Positions 8,445 through 18,281 are shown, numbered from the stretch's first letter. The stretch: 62,405 nucleotides of DNA from an uncultured Prevotellaceae bacterium (GCA_900318795.1 ONLU01000006.1:1-62405); one strand, 5' to 3'. Numbers and translations are program-made. Notes: generated by a model not told the origin, from the sequence alone.

Positions 8445-9796
8445 AGCGTGTACTCCTTGAAGTATTTCTCCACTTTCTTCAGGTTCTGTTCATGGCAGAA
8501 CACCATGACCGAGTCGCCAGCCTCAATCTGTGTGTTACCATTGACCAGGATGCCCTGTCCGTTGCGTACCAGTCCGCCAATGGTGACACCAGTAGGCAGA
8601 CCGAGGTCCTTCACTGCGTGCTTGGTCACGCGTGACCCCTTGGCGGCAGTGAATTCCGCCACGTCGCTGTCGACCAGCATCAGGCTGCGCACATTGCTGA
8701 CATCAGCATCGAGCATCATCTGGTAGATGTGGCTGGCTGCCAGCGTCTTCTTGTTGATGATGGTGCCGATATCCAGGCTTTCTGCCATATCGACATAGTC
8801 CAGGTTCTCTACCATGGCTATCGTCTTGCGGACTCCCAGCCGCTTGGCGGTCAGGCAGGCCAGGATGTTCGTCTCGGCATTGCCGGTCAGTGCCACAAAG
8901 GCCTGCGTGTTCTGGATGCCCTCTTCCTGCAACAGACCCAGGTCGCGTCCGTCGCCATGGATAATCATGACATCGCGGTCGGCCATTTTCTCGTTGAGCT
9001 TCTCACAACGTGCCGCATCCTGTTCGATGATTTTCAGGTTCATGTAGTCCGGAGTTATCTTGGCCATTCGCACTGCTGTCCGTCCGCCACCCATCACGAT
9101 GACGTTCTTGACATCGGCATAGTGCTCCTTGCCGCTGATCTGCCGTACATAGGGGATATACTCGCGTGTGGTCATGAAGTAGGCCAGGTCGTTCTCCTGC
9201 AGCACGTCGTTACCACCGGGTATCAGCGTCTCGCCACCTCGTTTGATGGCAACGATATGGTAGGGGTCGTCAGGTCCGCAGAGTGTCCGCAACGGCTGGT
9301 TCAGCACTTCGCAGGTGTTGCGCAACTTGATGCCCAGCATGACAAGGTCGCCTCCGTTGACGTCCCACCGCTGGCGCACCCACGACATCTTCAAACCGTT
9401 GACAATGTCTACCGCTGCCAGCACTTCTGGAAAAATCAGCGAGTTGATGCCCATCCGCTCGAAGAGCTCTTTGCGCGTTGGGTCCAGATACTCGAAGTTG
9501 TCGATGCGGGCCACCGTCTTCTTGGCTCCCAGGGCATGGGCTATCATGCATGCATTCATGTTGCGGCTCTCGTCGGGAGTGACGCCCACAAAGAGGTCGG
9601 CATTCTCCACACCAGCCTCCTTCATGGTGTTGATGCTGGCCGTACGCCCTTGCAGCGTCATGATGTCATAACGGCTGTCAAGGTCGCCCAGACGGTTAGG
9701 GTCTTCGTCAATGAGCACGCAGTCCTGATGGTCGCGCGACAGTAGTTTCGACAGGTGAGTACCCACGGCACCTGCTCCGGCAATGATAATCTTCAT
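8438..9796 (-). CDS. trkA: Trk system regulatory protein, NAD-binding
   Basis: A 452-residue cytoplasmic protein with two RCK_N/RCK_C repeats. Nucleotide-binding glycine motifs are GAGAVG (6-11) and [15 protein letters not shown] (about 232-246). Each half ends in a small RCK_C domain. It binds TrkH and couples channel gating to nucleotide. The start codon ATG overlaps the dxs stop in an ATGA, implying translational coupling. Confidence 0.93.
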   Translation of the reverse strand: MKIIIAGAGAVGTHLSKLLSRDHQDCVLIDEDPNRLGDLDSRYDIMTLQGRTASINTMKEAGVENADLFVGVTPDESRNMNACMIAHALGAKKTVARIDNFEYLDPTRKELFERMGINSLIFPEVLAAVDIVNGLKMSWVRQRWDVNGGDLVMLGIKLRNTCEVLNQPLRTLCGPDDPYHIVAIKRGGETLIPGGNDVLQENDLAYFMTTREYIPYVRQISGKEHYADVKNVIVMGGGRTAVRMAKITPDYMNLKIIEQDAARCEKLNEKMADRDVMIIHGDGRDLGLLQEEGIQNTQAFVALTGNAETNILACLTAKRLGVRKTIAMVENLDYVDMAESLDIGTIINKKTLAASHIYQMMLDADVSNVRSLMLVDSDVAEFTAAKGSRVTKHAVKDLGLPTGVTIGGLVRNGQGILVNGNTQIEAGDSVMVFCHEQNLKKVEKYFKEYTLW

Positions 9797-11712
9797 AGTA
9801 GTTCTTGTATGGCTCGTTTGATGCTGTCTTTGTCTATGCCCACGATGGCCTGCAGTTCGCTGACCTTGCCGTGCTCTACAAATTCATCGGGCAGTCCCAG
9901 ACGTCGGATGACCGGACTGTAGCCGTGCTCGCTCATCCATTCCAGTACGGCAGAGCCCATGCCACCGCTGCGTACACCGTCCTCGATGGTGATTATCTTC
10001 TTGAAGCGACGACCCACCTCTTGCAGCAGTTCCTCGTCCAGTGGCTTCAAGAATCGCAGGTCGTAGTGGGCGATGGAGAATTTTGAACTTTGAACATTGA
10101 ACTTTTGTTCGTTGTCTGAAGTCTGATGTTCGAGTTCCTCTATCGCCTCGGCAGCCGTATGGCCCATGGGGCCAATGGTCACCACTGCCACGTCCTCTCC
10201 GTCGCGCAGCTTACGTCCCTTTCCGACGGGAATCTCCTCCAGCGGACAGCGCCAGTCTACCAGCTTGCCGCGGCCTCGGGGGTAACGGATGATGAAAGGT
10301 CCCTTGTCGGGCAACTGTGCCGTATACATCAGCCGGCGCAACTCATGCTCGTCCATGGGCGACGCAATGGTCAGATGGGGGATGGGGCGCAGGGCCGCCA
10401 TGTCGAAGGCTCCATGATGTGTAGGTCCGTCTTCGCCCACCAGGCCGGCGCGGTCCAGGCACAGGATGACGTTCAGCCGCAGGATGGCTACATCGTGGAT
10501 GATGTTGTCGTAAGCCCGTTGGGCAAAGGCACTGTATATGTTGCAGAAAGGAATCAGTCCCTCTTTGGCCATTCCTCCGGAGAATGTCACGGCGTGTCCC
10601 TCGGCAATGCCAACGTCGAAAGTGCGCTCGGGCATCTCCTTCATCATGATGCTCATCGAGCAGCCTGTGGGCATGGCTGGTGTGACGCCTACAATCTTCG
10701 GATTCTGGCGGGCCAGTTCCAGCAGCGTCTCGCCAAACACATCTTGATAGCGGGGCGGGGTGTTCTCCTTCTTCCCTTTTCCCTCTTCCTGTCTCACACC
10801 AGTCTCCATGTCAAACCGCCCGGGAGCGTGCCACACGGTGACATCCTTCTCGGCAGGTGCATAGCCGTGGCCTTTCTGGGTGTGCAGGTGCAGCAGTTTG
10901 GGACCCTTCATGCTCTTCATTTGTTTCAGGATGCGTACCAATGCTTTTACGTCGTGGCCGTTGAAAGGCCCGAAGTAGCGGATGTCCATACCCTCGAAAA
11001 CGTTCTGCTGGTGCGAGATGGCCGATTTCACGGCATTGGTCAGACGAATCAAGCCACGGCGGCGGTCGTCCTCCAGCAAGCCCACCTTGTGCAGCCAGCG
11101 CGAAGCCCTGAATCGCAGGGCGTTATAAGTTTCGTTGGTCGACAGCGACAGCAGATACTCCTGCATGCCTCCTACGGCACGGTCTATCGACATGTTGTTG
11201 TCGTTCAGGATAATCAGGATGTCGTTGTCCGACGAAGAGACGTTGTTCAGTCCTTCGTAGGCCAGACCGCCCGACATGGCACCGTCGCCAATGACAGCCA
11301 CCACCTGTCGCTGCTTGTTCTTGTCTGCGACAGCCATGCCCAAGGCGGCCGAAATGCTGTTCGAGGCATGCCCACACATAAACGTGTCGTACTCGCTTTC
11401 CTCTGGTGACGGGAAAGGTTTCAGTCCGCCCAGTTTCCTGTTCGTGCAGAACTGTTCGCGCCGTCCAGTCAGTATCTTGTGACCGTAGGCCTGATGTCCC
11501 ACGTCCCATACAATGCGGTCTTCGGGGGTATTGTAGACATAATGCAAGGCCACTGTCAGTTCCACTACACCCAGACTCGAAGCCAGATGGCCCGGGTTGA
11601 CAGACAATTCCTTGACAATGTCCTCACGCAGCTCTTGGCAGAGTTGTGGCAACTGGTCGACAGCCAGTTTTCTGAGGTCTTCAGGGTATTTGATATTTTG
11701 TAATAATTCCAC
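9793..11712 (-). CDS. dxs: 1-deoxy-D-xylulose-5-phosphate synthase
   Basis: A 639-residue thiamine-diphosphate transketolase-like enzyme that makes DXP from pyruvate and glyceraldehyde 3-phosphate for isoprenoid synthesis. Family motifs include [24 protein letters not shown] and, in the transketolase half, [16 protein letters not shown] chose the GTG at 11712 ([10 protein letters not shown]): the longer frame to 11838 only translates two repeated promoter segments. Two stretches look inserted relative to the family: a Lys/Glu-rich segment near residues 307-317 ([10 protein letters not shown]) and [11 protein letters not shown] near 534-544, the latter encoded by the heptamer repeat at 10080-10110. 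First gene of the dxs-trkA-trkH operon. Confidence 0.92.
   Translation of the reverse strand: MELLQNIKYPEDLRKLAVDQLPQLCQELREDIVKELSVNPGHLASSLGVVELTVALHYVYNTPEDRIVWDVGHQAYGHKILTGRREQFCTNRKLGGLKPFPSPEESEYDTFMCGHASNSISAALGMAVADKNKQRQVVAVIGDGAMSGGLAYEGLNNVSSSDNDILIILNDNNMSIDRAVGGMQEYLLSLSTNETYNALRFRASRWLHKVGLLEDDRRRGLIRLTNAVKSAISHQQNVFEGMDIRYFGPFNGHDVKALVRILKQMKSMKGPKLLHLHTQKGHGYAPAEKDVTVWHAPGRFDMETGVRQEEGKGKKENTPPRYQDVFGETLLELARQNPKIVGVTPAMPTGCSMSIMMKEMPERTFDVGIAEGHAVTFSGGMAKEGLIPFCNIYSAFAQRAYDNIIHDVAILRLNVILCLDRAGLVGEDGPTHHGAFDMAALRPIPHLTIASPMDEHELRRLMYTAQLPDKGPFIIRYPRGRGKLVDWRCPLEEIPVGKGRKLRDGEDVAVVTIGPMGHTAAEAIEELEHQTSDNEQKFNVQSSKFSIAHYDLRFLKPLDEELLQEVGRRFKKIITIEDGVRSGGMGSAVLEWMSEHGYSPVIRRLGLPDEFVEHGKVSELQAIVGIDKDSIKRAIQELL
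10080..10110. repeat. In-frame heptamer repeat inside dxs
   Basis: On the coding strand about three GTTCAAA/GTTCAAT units encode FNVQSSKF. The same unit precedes the palindrome in the DUF5703 gene (VQSSKFKVQSS). The DXS fold continues directly on both sides (EAIEELE before, [14 protein letters not shown] after). Confidence 0.75.
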
Positions 11713-11732
11713 TGTGAAATATATTTTGTGTG

Positions 11733-11762
11733 CAAAGGTACGAATAAGCGAGCACAAAACCA
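11733..11762 (-). promoter_or_regulatory. dxs promoter P1 (proximal copy)
   Basis: Minus-strand TACCTTTG -7 box (11740-11733) within a 30-bp segment that is repeated at 11808-11837. It ends 20 bases upstream of the GTG start. Confidence 0.65.
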
Positions 11763-11807
11763 AAAATATTTTGAGTTTTGTCGAGCGTGAGTATTTTCGA
11801 TGTAAGT

Positions 11808-11837
11808 CAAAGGTACGAATTAGTGAGCACAAAACCA
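11808..11837 (-). promoter_or_regulatory. dxs promoter P2 (distal copy)
   Basis: A second copy of the same 30-bp segment with TACCTTTG at 11815-11808. It differs from P1 at only two positions. Both copies include TTTTGTGCTC upstream, near where a -33 element is expected. Confidence 0.6.
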
Positions 11838-11854
11838 AATTTTTTGTTTTTTTC

Positions 11855-11885
11855 TTGGTTATTGCATAAATTCTTCATAACTTTG
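11855..11885 (+). promoter_or_regulatory. Promoter of the lipoate ligase/glycine cleavage operon
   Basis: TTG at 11855-11857, a 20-base spacer and TAACTTTG at 11878-11885 match the Bacteroidota -33/-7 consensus closely. The gene starts 35 bases further on. No riboswitch-like structure is evident in the short leader. Confidence 0.75.
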
Positions 11886-11920
11886 CAAGGCAATCATCAT
11901 AGAGCAATAACTAAAAACGC

Positions 11921-12628
11921 ATGACCTATATCGATATGCCTGCAGACCAGACGCGGCGCCTCTCGTTTTATCTGGCGATGGAAGAATATGTTGCACGGAC
12001 AATGCCGTCTGGCGACTATTTCTTCATGTGGCAGGTGGCACCCAGCGTGATTTTCGGACGAAACCAGCAAATGGAGAGTGAGGTCAATGTGGACTACTGC
12101 AGACAGCACGGCATACAACTCTATCGCCGTAAGAGCGGAGGTGGCTGTGTCTATGCAGACGAGTCAAATGTGATGCTGTCATACGTAACGGCTGATGACC
12201 AGGTGGGCGTGGTCTTCCATCGTTTTCTGCAAATGATGCTCCTGGCGCTCAGGCAGTTGGGGGTTCAGGCAACCAGTACCAGCCATAACGATGTCATGAT
12301 AGGTGACCGTAAGGTCTGTGGCACCGCTTTCTATCACTTGCCCCATCGCAGCATCGTTCATAGTACGCTGCTCTACGACACCAACATGGAGCACATGCTT
12401 CATGCCATCACCCCCAGTGCGGACAAACTCCAGAAAAAGGGCATACAGAGCGTGCGCCAACGTATTACCCTCTTGAAAGACCATGTGTCGCTGAGTCTTG
12501 AGGAAGTGAAGGCACATATCCGCCACACGCTATGTGAGGACAGCTGTCGGCTGACTCCGGACCAGGTGGCAGGCATAGAGCAAGTGGAACAGCAATATCT
12601 TGAGAACGAATTCATACACTTACTATAA
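11921..12628 (+). CDS. Lipoate-protein ligase A family protein
   Basis: A 235-residue biotin/lipoate ligase-fold protein. Recognisable motifs are the RRKSGGGCVYAD loop (about 69-80), equivalent to the RRxSGGGxV signature, and the HNDVMIGDRKVCGTA segment (about 122-136) with the Lys expected to contact lipoyl-AMP. It is shorter than E. coli LplA and lacks its C-terminal accessory domain, so it may be a single-domain ligase or an amidotransferase-like lipoyl carrier. Its position four bases before gcvT points to GcvH, three genes downstream, as its substrate. Confidence 0.82.
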   Translation: MTYIDMPADQTRRLSFYLAMEEYVARTMPSGDYFFMWQVAPSVIFGRNQQMESEVNVDYCRQHGIQLYRRKSGGGCVYADESNVMLSYVTADDQVGVVFHRFLQMMLLALRQLGVQATSTSHNDVMIGDRKVCGTAFYHLPHRSIVHSTLLYDTNMEHMLHAITPSADKLQKKGIQSVRQRITLLKDHVSLSLEEVKAHIRHTLCEDSCRLTPDQVAGIEQVEQQYLENEFIHLL

Positions 12629-12632
12629 TTAC

Positions 12633-13772
12633 ATGGAACAAACTAACAAATTGCAATGCCACACTCTGACTAACGGTCAGAGAAAGACTTGTCTTTACGA
12701 CAAACATGTCGCCCTGGGGGCCCAGATGTCGCCCTTCGGAGGCTTTATCATGCCTATTCAGTACTCAAACATCGTCGACGAGCATCATGCCGTACGTCAG
12801 TCATGTGGTGTCTTTGATGTCAGCCACATGGGCGAGGTGCTTATTACAGGGGTCGATGCCGAGCGTTATGTCAACCATATTTTTACCAATGACGTGCGAG
12901 ACATGCCCGTGGGAAAGATTCTCTACGGCATGATGTGCTACGAAGATGGTGGTGTGGTGGATGACCTGTTGATATATAAGATGGCTGCAGACCGCTTCTT
13001 CTTGGTCATCAACGCTGCCAATATTGACAAGGACTGGGCCTGGATACAAGAGCAGGCGGTAGGCTTTGACGTCTGTTTAGAGCATCAGAGCGACTTGTAT
13101 GGCGAATTGGCTGTGCAGGGACCACAGGCTGAAAAGGTGATGGAAGAAGTCTTAGGACTTGCGTGCAAGGAGTTGTCATTCTATACCTTTAAGACCATAC
13201 CTTCCACCCTTCTCCCTCCTCCTTCTACCGTGATCGTCAGCCGTACGGGCTATACGGGTGAAGATGGTTTTGAGATTTACGCCACCCCTCAGTATATCAA
13301 TGACTGCTGGGACAAACTGATGGCTGCAGGCGTGAAGCCCTGTGGACTGGGGTGCCGTGACACGCTGCGATTCGAGGTTGGTCTGCCTCTCTATGGCGAT
13401 GAGTTGTCTGCTGACATCACCCCCATCATGGCTGGACTGGGCATCTTTGTCAAGCTGGACAAGCCGTCATTCATCGGACGTGATGCCTTGGCCCGACAAA
13501 AAGCAGAAGGCCCGCAGAGGAAACTGGTAGGCATCGAGTTGCAGGACAAGGCTATTCCACGTCACGGATATGCAGTACTGAAGAACGGACAGCCCATAGG
13601 TGAAGTGACTACAGGCTACCACACCATCTCTACGGATAAGAGTGTCTGCATGGCACTCATTGACGCCTCTTGTGCTGCATTGGGAACGGAGGTGGAGATA
13701 CAAATCCGCAAGAAGACTTTCCCGGGAGTGGTCTGCAAAAAGCGTTTCTATGACAAGCACTATAAGAAATAA
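12633..13772 (+). CDS. gcvT: Glycine cleavage system T protein (aminomethyltransferase)
   Basis: A 379-residue folate-dependent aminomethyltransferase. It takes the aminomethyl group from lipoyl-GcvH to give ammonia and methylene-tetrahydrofolate. GcvT motifs include FDVSHMGEV, GELAVQGPQAE, SRTGYTGEDGFEIY and GLGCRDTLRFEVGLPLYG. The ATG at 12633 is chosen because the upstream frame is inside the ligase gene. The family normally begins near KTCLYDKHVALGA. Here about 19 extra residues precede it and are largely encoded by a palindromic repeat (12653-12685). Residues near 190-199 (PSTLLPPPST) are an unusual Pro-rich stretch encoded by a pyrimidine run. Confidence 0.93.
   Translation: MEQTNKLQCHTLTNGQRKTCLYDKHVALGAQMSPFGGFIMPIQYSNIVDEHHAVRQSCGVFDVSHMGEVLITGVDAERYVNHIFTNDVRDMPVGKILYGMMCYEDGGVVDDLLIYKMAADRFFLVINAANIDKDWAWIQEQAVGFDVCLEHQSDLYGELAVQGPQAEKVMEEVLGLACKELSFYTFKTIPSTLLPPPSTVIVSRTGYTGEDGFEIYATPQYINDCWDKLMAAGVKPCGLGCRDTLRFEVGLPLYGDELSADITPIMAGLGIFVKLDKPSFIGRDALARQKAEGPQRKLVGIELQDKAIPRHGYAVLKNGQPIGEVTTGYHTISTDKSVCMALIDASCAALGTEVEIQIRKKTFPGVVCKKRFYDKHYKK
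12653..12685 (+). repeat. 33-bp palindromic repeat in the gcvT 5' end
   Basis: GCAATGCCACACTCTGAC-TAAC-GGTCAGAGAAA: one copy of the dispersed family (core CTCTGACC-N-GGTCAGAG). It encodes residues 7-17 of GcvT. Confidence 0.85.
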
Positions 13773-13806
13773 CAACATCAAGTAATAACTAAAAACAATC
13801 AGAATT

Positions 13807-14187
13807 ATGGCAAAAGTATTGGAGGGACTCTATTACAGCGAGTCGCATGAGTATGTAAAGGTAGTGGGTGACTATGGTTATATTGGCATCACAGACTATG
13901 CCCAGCATGCTTTGGGCAATGTGGTGTATGTAGACATGCCCGATGTAGACGACGAGGTTACGGCTGGCGAAGAGTTTGGTGCCGTGGAGAGTGTGAAGGC
14001 TGCTTCAGACCTGATTTCACCGGTGACAGGTGTGGTGATGGAGGTGAACGAGGCTTTGGAAGACCAGCCGGAACTGATCAATAACGATGCCTACGAGAAC
14101 TGGATTATCAAGGTGACTATTGCTGACGCTTCAGAGTTGGACAACCTGATGGACGCCAAGGCATACGCTGCTTTTTGTGAGAAATAA
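13807..14187 (+). CDS. gcvH: Glycine cleavage system H protein
   Basis: A 126-residue lipoyl carrier that shuttles the aminomethyl group between GcvP, GcvT and Lpd. The lipoylation site is Lys64 in GAVESVKAASD. The sequence has the standard length and the N-terminal YSESHEYVKV of the family. It lies 34 bases after gcvT in the same operon. Confidence 0.96.
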   Translation: MAKVLEGLYYSESHEYVKVVGDYGYIGITDYAQHALGNVVYVDMPDVDDEVTAGEEFGAVESVKAASDLISPVTGVVMEVNEALEDQPELINNDAYENWIIKVTIADASELDNLMDAKAYAAFCEK

Positions 14188-14200
14188 TGTTCAAAGTTCA

Positions 14201-15514
14201 ATGTATAAGTATTTTCCCCATACCGAGGCGGATTTGAAGGCGATGCTGGAGAAAGTCGGGTGCAAGAGCCTGGACGATCTCTATGCCCAGATACCTGAGG
14301 ATATCCGCTTTCGTGGTGACTATGACATACCCTTGAGTGCCAGCGAACAGGAGGTGCGACAGGCTTTCCAGCTGTTAGGCTCTAAGAACCACCAGCTCGT
14401 GTGCTTTGCCGGCATGGGTGCCTACGACCATTATACCCCCAGCGTGATTCCTCATCTGTTGTCACGCTCGGAATTCCTGACCAGTTACACACCGTATCAG
14501 GCGGAGATCTCACAGGGTACGCTGCACTATATTTTTGAGTATCAGTCCATGATGGCTGAACTGACAGGCATGGATGTTTCCAATGCCTCCATGTACGACG
14601 GTGCTACGGCTACGGCAGAGGCCATGATGATGGCTGTGGCTGCAGGCAAAAAGGTTAACAAGGTGCTGGTGTCTGGATGCCTGAATCCGAATACCTTTGA
14701 CGTGCTGAAAACCTATGCTCTGCACCAAGGTATAGAACTGGAAGTACTGCCGATTCGTGAAGGGTCCACCAGTCTGGATGACGTAAAGGCACGTCTGGCA
14801 GAAGGTGGCGTGGCCGGAGTCATCGTACAGCAGCCCAATGTCTATGGCATTGTGGAAGACTTTACAGGCTTTGCTGACGCCTGCCACGAGCAGAAGGCAT
14901 TGCTGGTGGTGGATAGTGTGGCAGCAGACCTTGCCGTGCTGAAGACACCGGGCGAGTGGGGAGCAGACATCGCTGTCGGCGACGGACAGTCGCTGGGTAT
15001 TCCCCTGTCGTTTGGAGGCCCCTATGTGGGCTATATGTGCTGCACGGAAAAGTTGATCCGCAAGATGCCGGGACGCATTGTCGGCAAGACGGTCGACAAT
15101 CGGGGCCAGCGTGCTTTCGTGTTGACGTTACAGGCCCGCGAACAGCATATCCGTCGTCAGAAGGCTACTTCCAACATCTGCTCTAACCAGTCGCTGATGG
15201 CGCTCTTCGTGACCATCTATATGGCCTTGATGGGCCGCGAGGGTGTGAAGGAGGCGGCTGAGCGTTCTTATGCGGCTGCCCACTACCTGTGTGACGAACT
15301 GCAGAAGACTGGACGTTTCCAGTTGGTTTACCAGAAACCGTTTTTCAACGAGTTCTATGTGAAGTACGACGGTGATGTCGATACACTCTATCAGCGTTTT
15401 GTCCAAGCTGGCATATTGGGTGGCATCCGCTTGGATGAAGGTATTCTCTTTGCGGTCACCGAGAAGCGCACCAAGGAAGAAATTGATAACCTCATAAAAG
15501 TAGCAGCCCTATGA
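14201..15514 (+). CDS. gcvPA: Glycine dehydrogenase (decarboxylating) subunit 1
   Basis: The N-terminal half of the split glycine dehydrogenase, 437 residues. It forms the PLP enzyme with GcvPB and decarboxylates glycine onto lipoyl-GcvH. Typical features are GMGAYDHYTPSVIPHL, the SMYDGATATAEA segment and QSLGIPLSFGGPYVGY. ATG 14201 (MYKYFPHTEADL) is preferred over the GTG at 14177, which overlaps gcvH. The 13-base gap after gcvH is itself a GTTCAAAGTTCAA heptamer repeat. The 3' end overlaps gcvPB by four bases. Confidence 0.95.
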   Translation: MYKYFPHTEADLKAMLEKVGCKSLDDLYAQIPEDIRFRGDYDIPLSASEQEVRQAFQLLGSKNHQLVCFAGMGAYDHYTPSVIPHLLSRSEFLTSYTPYQAEISQGTLHYIFEYQSMMAELTGMDVSNASMYDGATATAEAMMMAVAAGKKVNKVLVSGCLNPNTFDVLKTYALHQGIELEVLPIREGSTSLDDVKARLAEGGVAGVIVQQPNVYGIVEDFTGFADACHEQKALLVVDSVAADLAVLKTPGEWGADIAVGDGQSLGIPLSFGGPYVGYMCCTEKLIRKMPGRIVGKTVDNRGQRAFVLTLQAREQHIRRQKATSNICSNQSLMALFVTIYMALMGREGVKEAAERSYAAAHYLCDELQKTGRFQLVYQKPFFNEFYVKYDGDVDTLYQRFVQAGILGGIRLDEGILFAVTEKRTKEEIDNLIKVAAL

Positions 15515-16920
15515 ACAACAGATTGTACGGAAACCTGATTTTCGAACTCTCACATGAGGGCCGTCGGGGCTACAGCCTGCCTCGCAATAAGTTCAGTCAG
15601 TACGAAGTTCCTGCAGAACTGCGCCGTAAGGAAGACGCACAACTGCCAGAGTGTGACGAACTGACCGTAGTCCGTCACTATACTAACCTGTCACAGAATA
15701 ACTTTGGTGTAGACAGCGGCTTCTATCCGTTGGGTTCTTGTACCATGAAGTACAATCCCAAGATTAACGAGGAAATGGCTGCCCTTCCTGAGTTTCAGAA
15801 CCTGCATCCTTTGCAGCCTTCCACTACCACCGAGGGCGCACAGGCTGCTATTGTGATGTTGGAGAAGATGCTTTGTGCATTGACGGGCTTGGCTCATTTC
15901 ACCTTCAAGCCCTATGCCGGAGCCCATGGTGAGTTGACGGGCTTGATGGTCATTGACAACTACCATCGCTCGCGCCAGGACATGCAGCGAAAGAAGGTGA
16001 TCGTACCCGACTCTGCTCATGGAACCAATCCTGCTTCGGCTGCCGTCTGTGGCTTGGAAATCCTGGAGGTAAAGAGCGGTGCCGACGGTCTGGTGGATCT
16101 GGAAGACCTTCGCCGCCTCTGTTCTGAATGCGGCGACTGCATCGCAGCCATGATGATGACCAATCCTAATACGTTGGGACTCTTCGAACGACAGATTCCT
16201 GAAATTGCCAAGCTGATTCATGGATGTGGTGGACTGATGTACTACGACGGAGCCAATCTGAACCCCATGCTGGGTGCTTGTCGTCCAGGCGATATGGGTT
16301 TCGACGTGATGCACATCAATCTGCACAAGACATTCTCGACGCCTCATGGCGGCGGTGGTCCGGGCAGCGGTCCCGTTGGTGTGCGTGAGGGATTGCAGCA
16401 GTTCTTCCCGAAAGTGTCTCCCTATCATGGCAACTTTGCTGTCATGCTGCGTGCCTTGGCATATATCCTGACCTTGGGCCGTGACCATGTAAAGGAGGTG
16501 GGCCCCTTGGCTACACTCAACGCCAACTATATCAAGGAGTCGCTGAAGGATGTCTATGAACTGCCTATTGACGGACTTTGCTGTCATGAGTTCGTCTTTG
16601 ACGGACTGAAAGAGAAATCAACGGGTGTCACCACGATGGACGTGGCCAAACGCCTGTTGGATTATGGCTATCATGCACCGACCATCTACTTCCCGCTGTT
16701 GTTCCACGAGAGTCTGATGGTAGAACCTACGGAGAACGAGTCATTGGAAACGCTGGACGGCTTCATCAGTGTGATGCGCCGTATAGCCGAGGAGGCTAAG
16801 ATGGATCCGGATGTGGTCAAGTCTGCACCTCACAACACGCCTATAGGCCGTGTGGACGACGTGCTGGCCGCCAAGCATCCTATCGTAACCTATAAACAGC
16901 TGCTCAATGACAAAGACTGA
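15511..16920 (+). CDS. gcvPB: Glycine dehydrogenase (decarboxylating) subunit 2
   Basis: The C-terminal half of split GcvP, 469 residues, carrying the PLP-binding lysine in INLHKTFSTPHGGGGPG (about residue 273). Other family segments are PLGSCTMKYNPK and PDSAHGTNPASAA. It starts with ATG overlapping the gcvPA stop (ATGA) and its end overlaps lpd by 14 bases, so the operon is tightly coupled. Confidence 0.96.
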   Translation: MNNRLYGNLIFELSHEGRRGYSLPRNKFSQYEVPAELRRKEDAQLPECDELTVVRHYTNLSQNNFGVDSGFYPLGSCTMKYNPKINEEMAALPEFQNLHPLQPSTTTEGAQAAIVMLEKMLCALTGLAHFTFKPYAGAHGELTGLMVIDNYHRSRQDMQRKKVIVPDSAHGTNPASAAVCGLEILEVKSGADGLVDLEDLRRLCSECGDCIAAMMMTNPNTLGLFERQIPEIAKLIHGCGGLMYYDGANLNPMLGACRPGDMGFDVMHINLHKTFSTPHGGGGPGSGPVGVREGLQQFFPKVSPYHGNFAVMLRALAYILTLGRDHVKEVGPLATLNANYIKESLKDVYELPIDGLCCHEFVFDGLKEKSTGVTTMDVAKRLLDYGYHAPTIYFPLLFHESLMVEPTENESLETLDGFISVMRRIAEEAKMDPDVVKSAPHNTPIGRVDDVLAAKHPIVTYKQLLNDKD

Positions 16921-18148
16921 TCTGATGATTATCGGCGCGGGGCCTGGAGGCTACCGCGCCGCTGAATATGCTGCCAAGCAGGGCTTGCAGGTGACTATCG
17001 TCGAACAGCAGGAGGTGGGAGGCACCTGTCTCAACCGGGGCTGCATACCCACCAAGACCTATGTGCATAGTGCTACCTTCGCTGAGGCCGTTGAGCGTCA
17101 ACAGCAGGTGGTGGCGCAGTTGCGAAGTGGGGTAGAGGGCATCCTGTCTGCTCCAGGCATTACCCTGCTCCGGGGGCATGCTTCTTTTTTGGATGCCCAC
17201 ACCGTGGTTGTAGGTGACGATACAGTTTCCGCAAAGAATATCATCATTGCCACTGGTAGCACAGCTAAGCTTCCTCCCATTGCTGATATTGACGATCCTC
17301 GTGTAGTCACCAGTACCGAACTGTTGCAAATGACGGAGCGACCCAACCGGCTCTGCATCATTGGTGCAGGTGTTATCGGCATGGAGTTCGCTTCGGTGTT
17401 CAACCGTTTTGGCAGCGAGGTAACCGTCATCGAGTTCATGAAAGAGTGTCTGCCCATGGTGGACAGCGACATAGCCAAGCGCTTGCGTAAGCTCATGGAG
17501 AAACGTGGCATCGCGTTCCGCATGAAGACTGCTGTGCAACAGTTGGCCGACATCGATGCTGACACCATTCTGATAGCCACTGGTCGCCAGGCTAATACCG
17601 AAGGGCTGAACCTGCAGGCTGCTGGCATCACACCCGATGCCCGTGGCTTCATCCCCGTCGACGACAATATGCAAGTCACCCTTCTCCCTTCTCTTCCCAT
17701 CTACGCCATTGGCGACGTTAACGGTCGTCAGCTGTTGGCACATGCTGCCGAGATGCAGGCGGTACGCGCTGTCAACCATATCTTAGGTCGTCAGGATGGC
17801 ATCCGTTTCGACATCATGCCGGCAGCCATCTTCACGGATCCAGAGGCAGCGTGCGTAGGGCCCAGTGAGGACGAACTTAAGGCTAATGGCGACGACTACC
17901 TGTGCCGCAAGGCTTTTTGGCGAGCCAACGGCAAGGCAATGGCCATGAACCAGACCGAGGGAATGCTGAAACTCTTTGCCGACTCGCGTGAGCGCATCCT
18001 GGGCTGTCACGCCTATGGCGCTCATGCTGCCGACATCATCCAAGAGGTCAGTGTACTGATGTGTCGTGATACCACCATCACTCAATTACGCGACATGGTA
18101 CACATCCATCCTACTCTGGGAGAAATTCTAAAAGCGGCTACAGATTGA
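16907..18148 (+). CDS. lpd: Dihydrolipoyl dehydrogenase (L protein)
   Basis: A 413-residue FAD/NAD flavoprotein that reoxidises dihydrolipoyl-GcvH. The FAD motif GAGPGG is at 10-15, redox disulfide Cys41/Cys46 in GGTCLNRGCIPTK, NAD-binding GAGVIG near 152, the second FAD motif IYAIGDVNG near 266, and the catalytic His401/Glu406 pair in HIHPTLGE. It is about 40-50 residues shorter than typical Lpd, mainly in the middle of the FAD and NAD domains. VTLLPSLPIYAIGD contains a small pyrimidine-encoded insertion (near 17680-17700). Its place in the operon suggests dedication to glycine cleavage. Confidence 0.94.
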   Translation: MTKTDLMIIGAGPGGYRAAEYAAKQGLQVTIVEQQEVGGTCLNRGCIPTKTYVHSATFAEAVERQQQVVAQLRSGVEGILSAPGITLLRGHASFLDAHTVVVGDDTVSAKNIIIATGSTAKLPPIADIDDPRVVTSTELLQMTERPNRLCIIGAGVIGMEFASVFNRFGSEVTVIEFMKECLPMVDSDIAKRLRKLMEKRGIAFRMKTAVQQLADIDADTILIATGRQANTEGLNLQAAGITPDARGFIPVDDNMQVTLLPSLPIYAIGDVNGRQLLAHAAEMQAVRAVNHILGRQDGIRFDIMPAAIFTDPEAACVGPSEDELKANGDDYLCRKAFWRANGKAMAMNQTEGMLKLFADSRERILGCHAYGAHAADIIQEVSVLMCRDTTITQLRDMVHIHPTLGEILKAATD

Positions 18149-18281
18149 TGGGTTCGCTGAGGGTGAATGATGATGGTATTCTCCACGACCCGTGCACCGA
18201 AGCACTTTCTCGGATTTATAGACATAGGGAGCGCAATAAAAGTTGCATGCTTTGACAACAAGAGATATCTGCTAAAAAAGT

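Noticed and set aside
11713-11838. N-terminal extension of Dxs
   Set aside because: The extra 42 residues translate two promoter repeats with -7 boxes. The GTG at 11712 gives the family's usual start.
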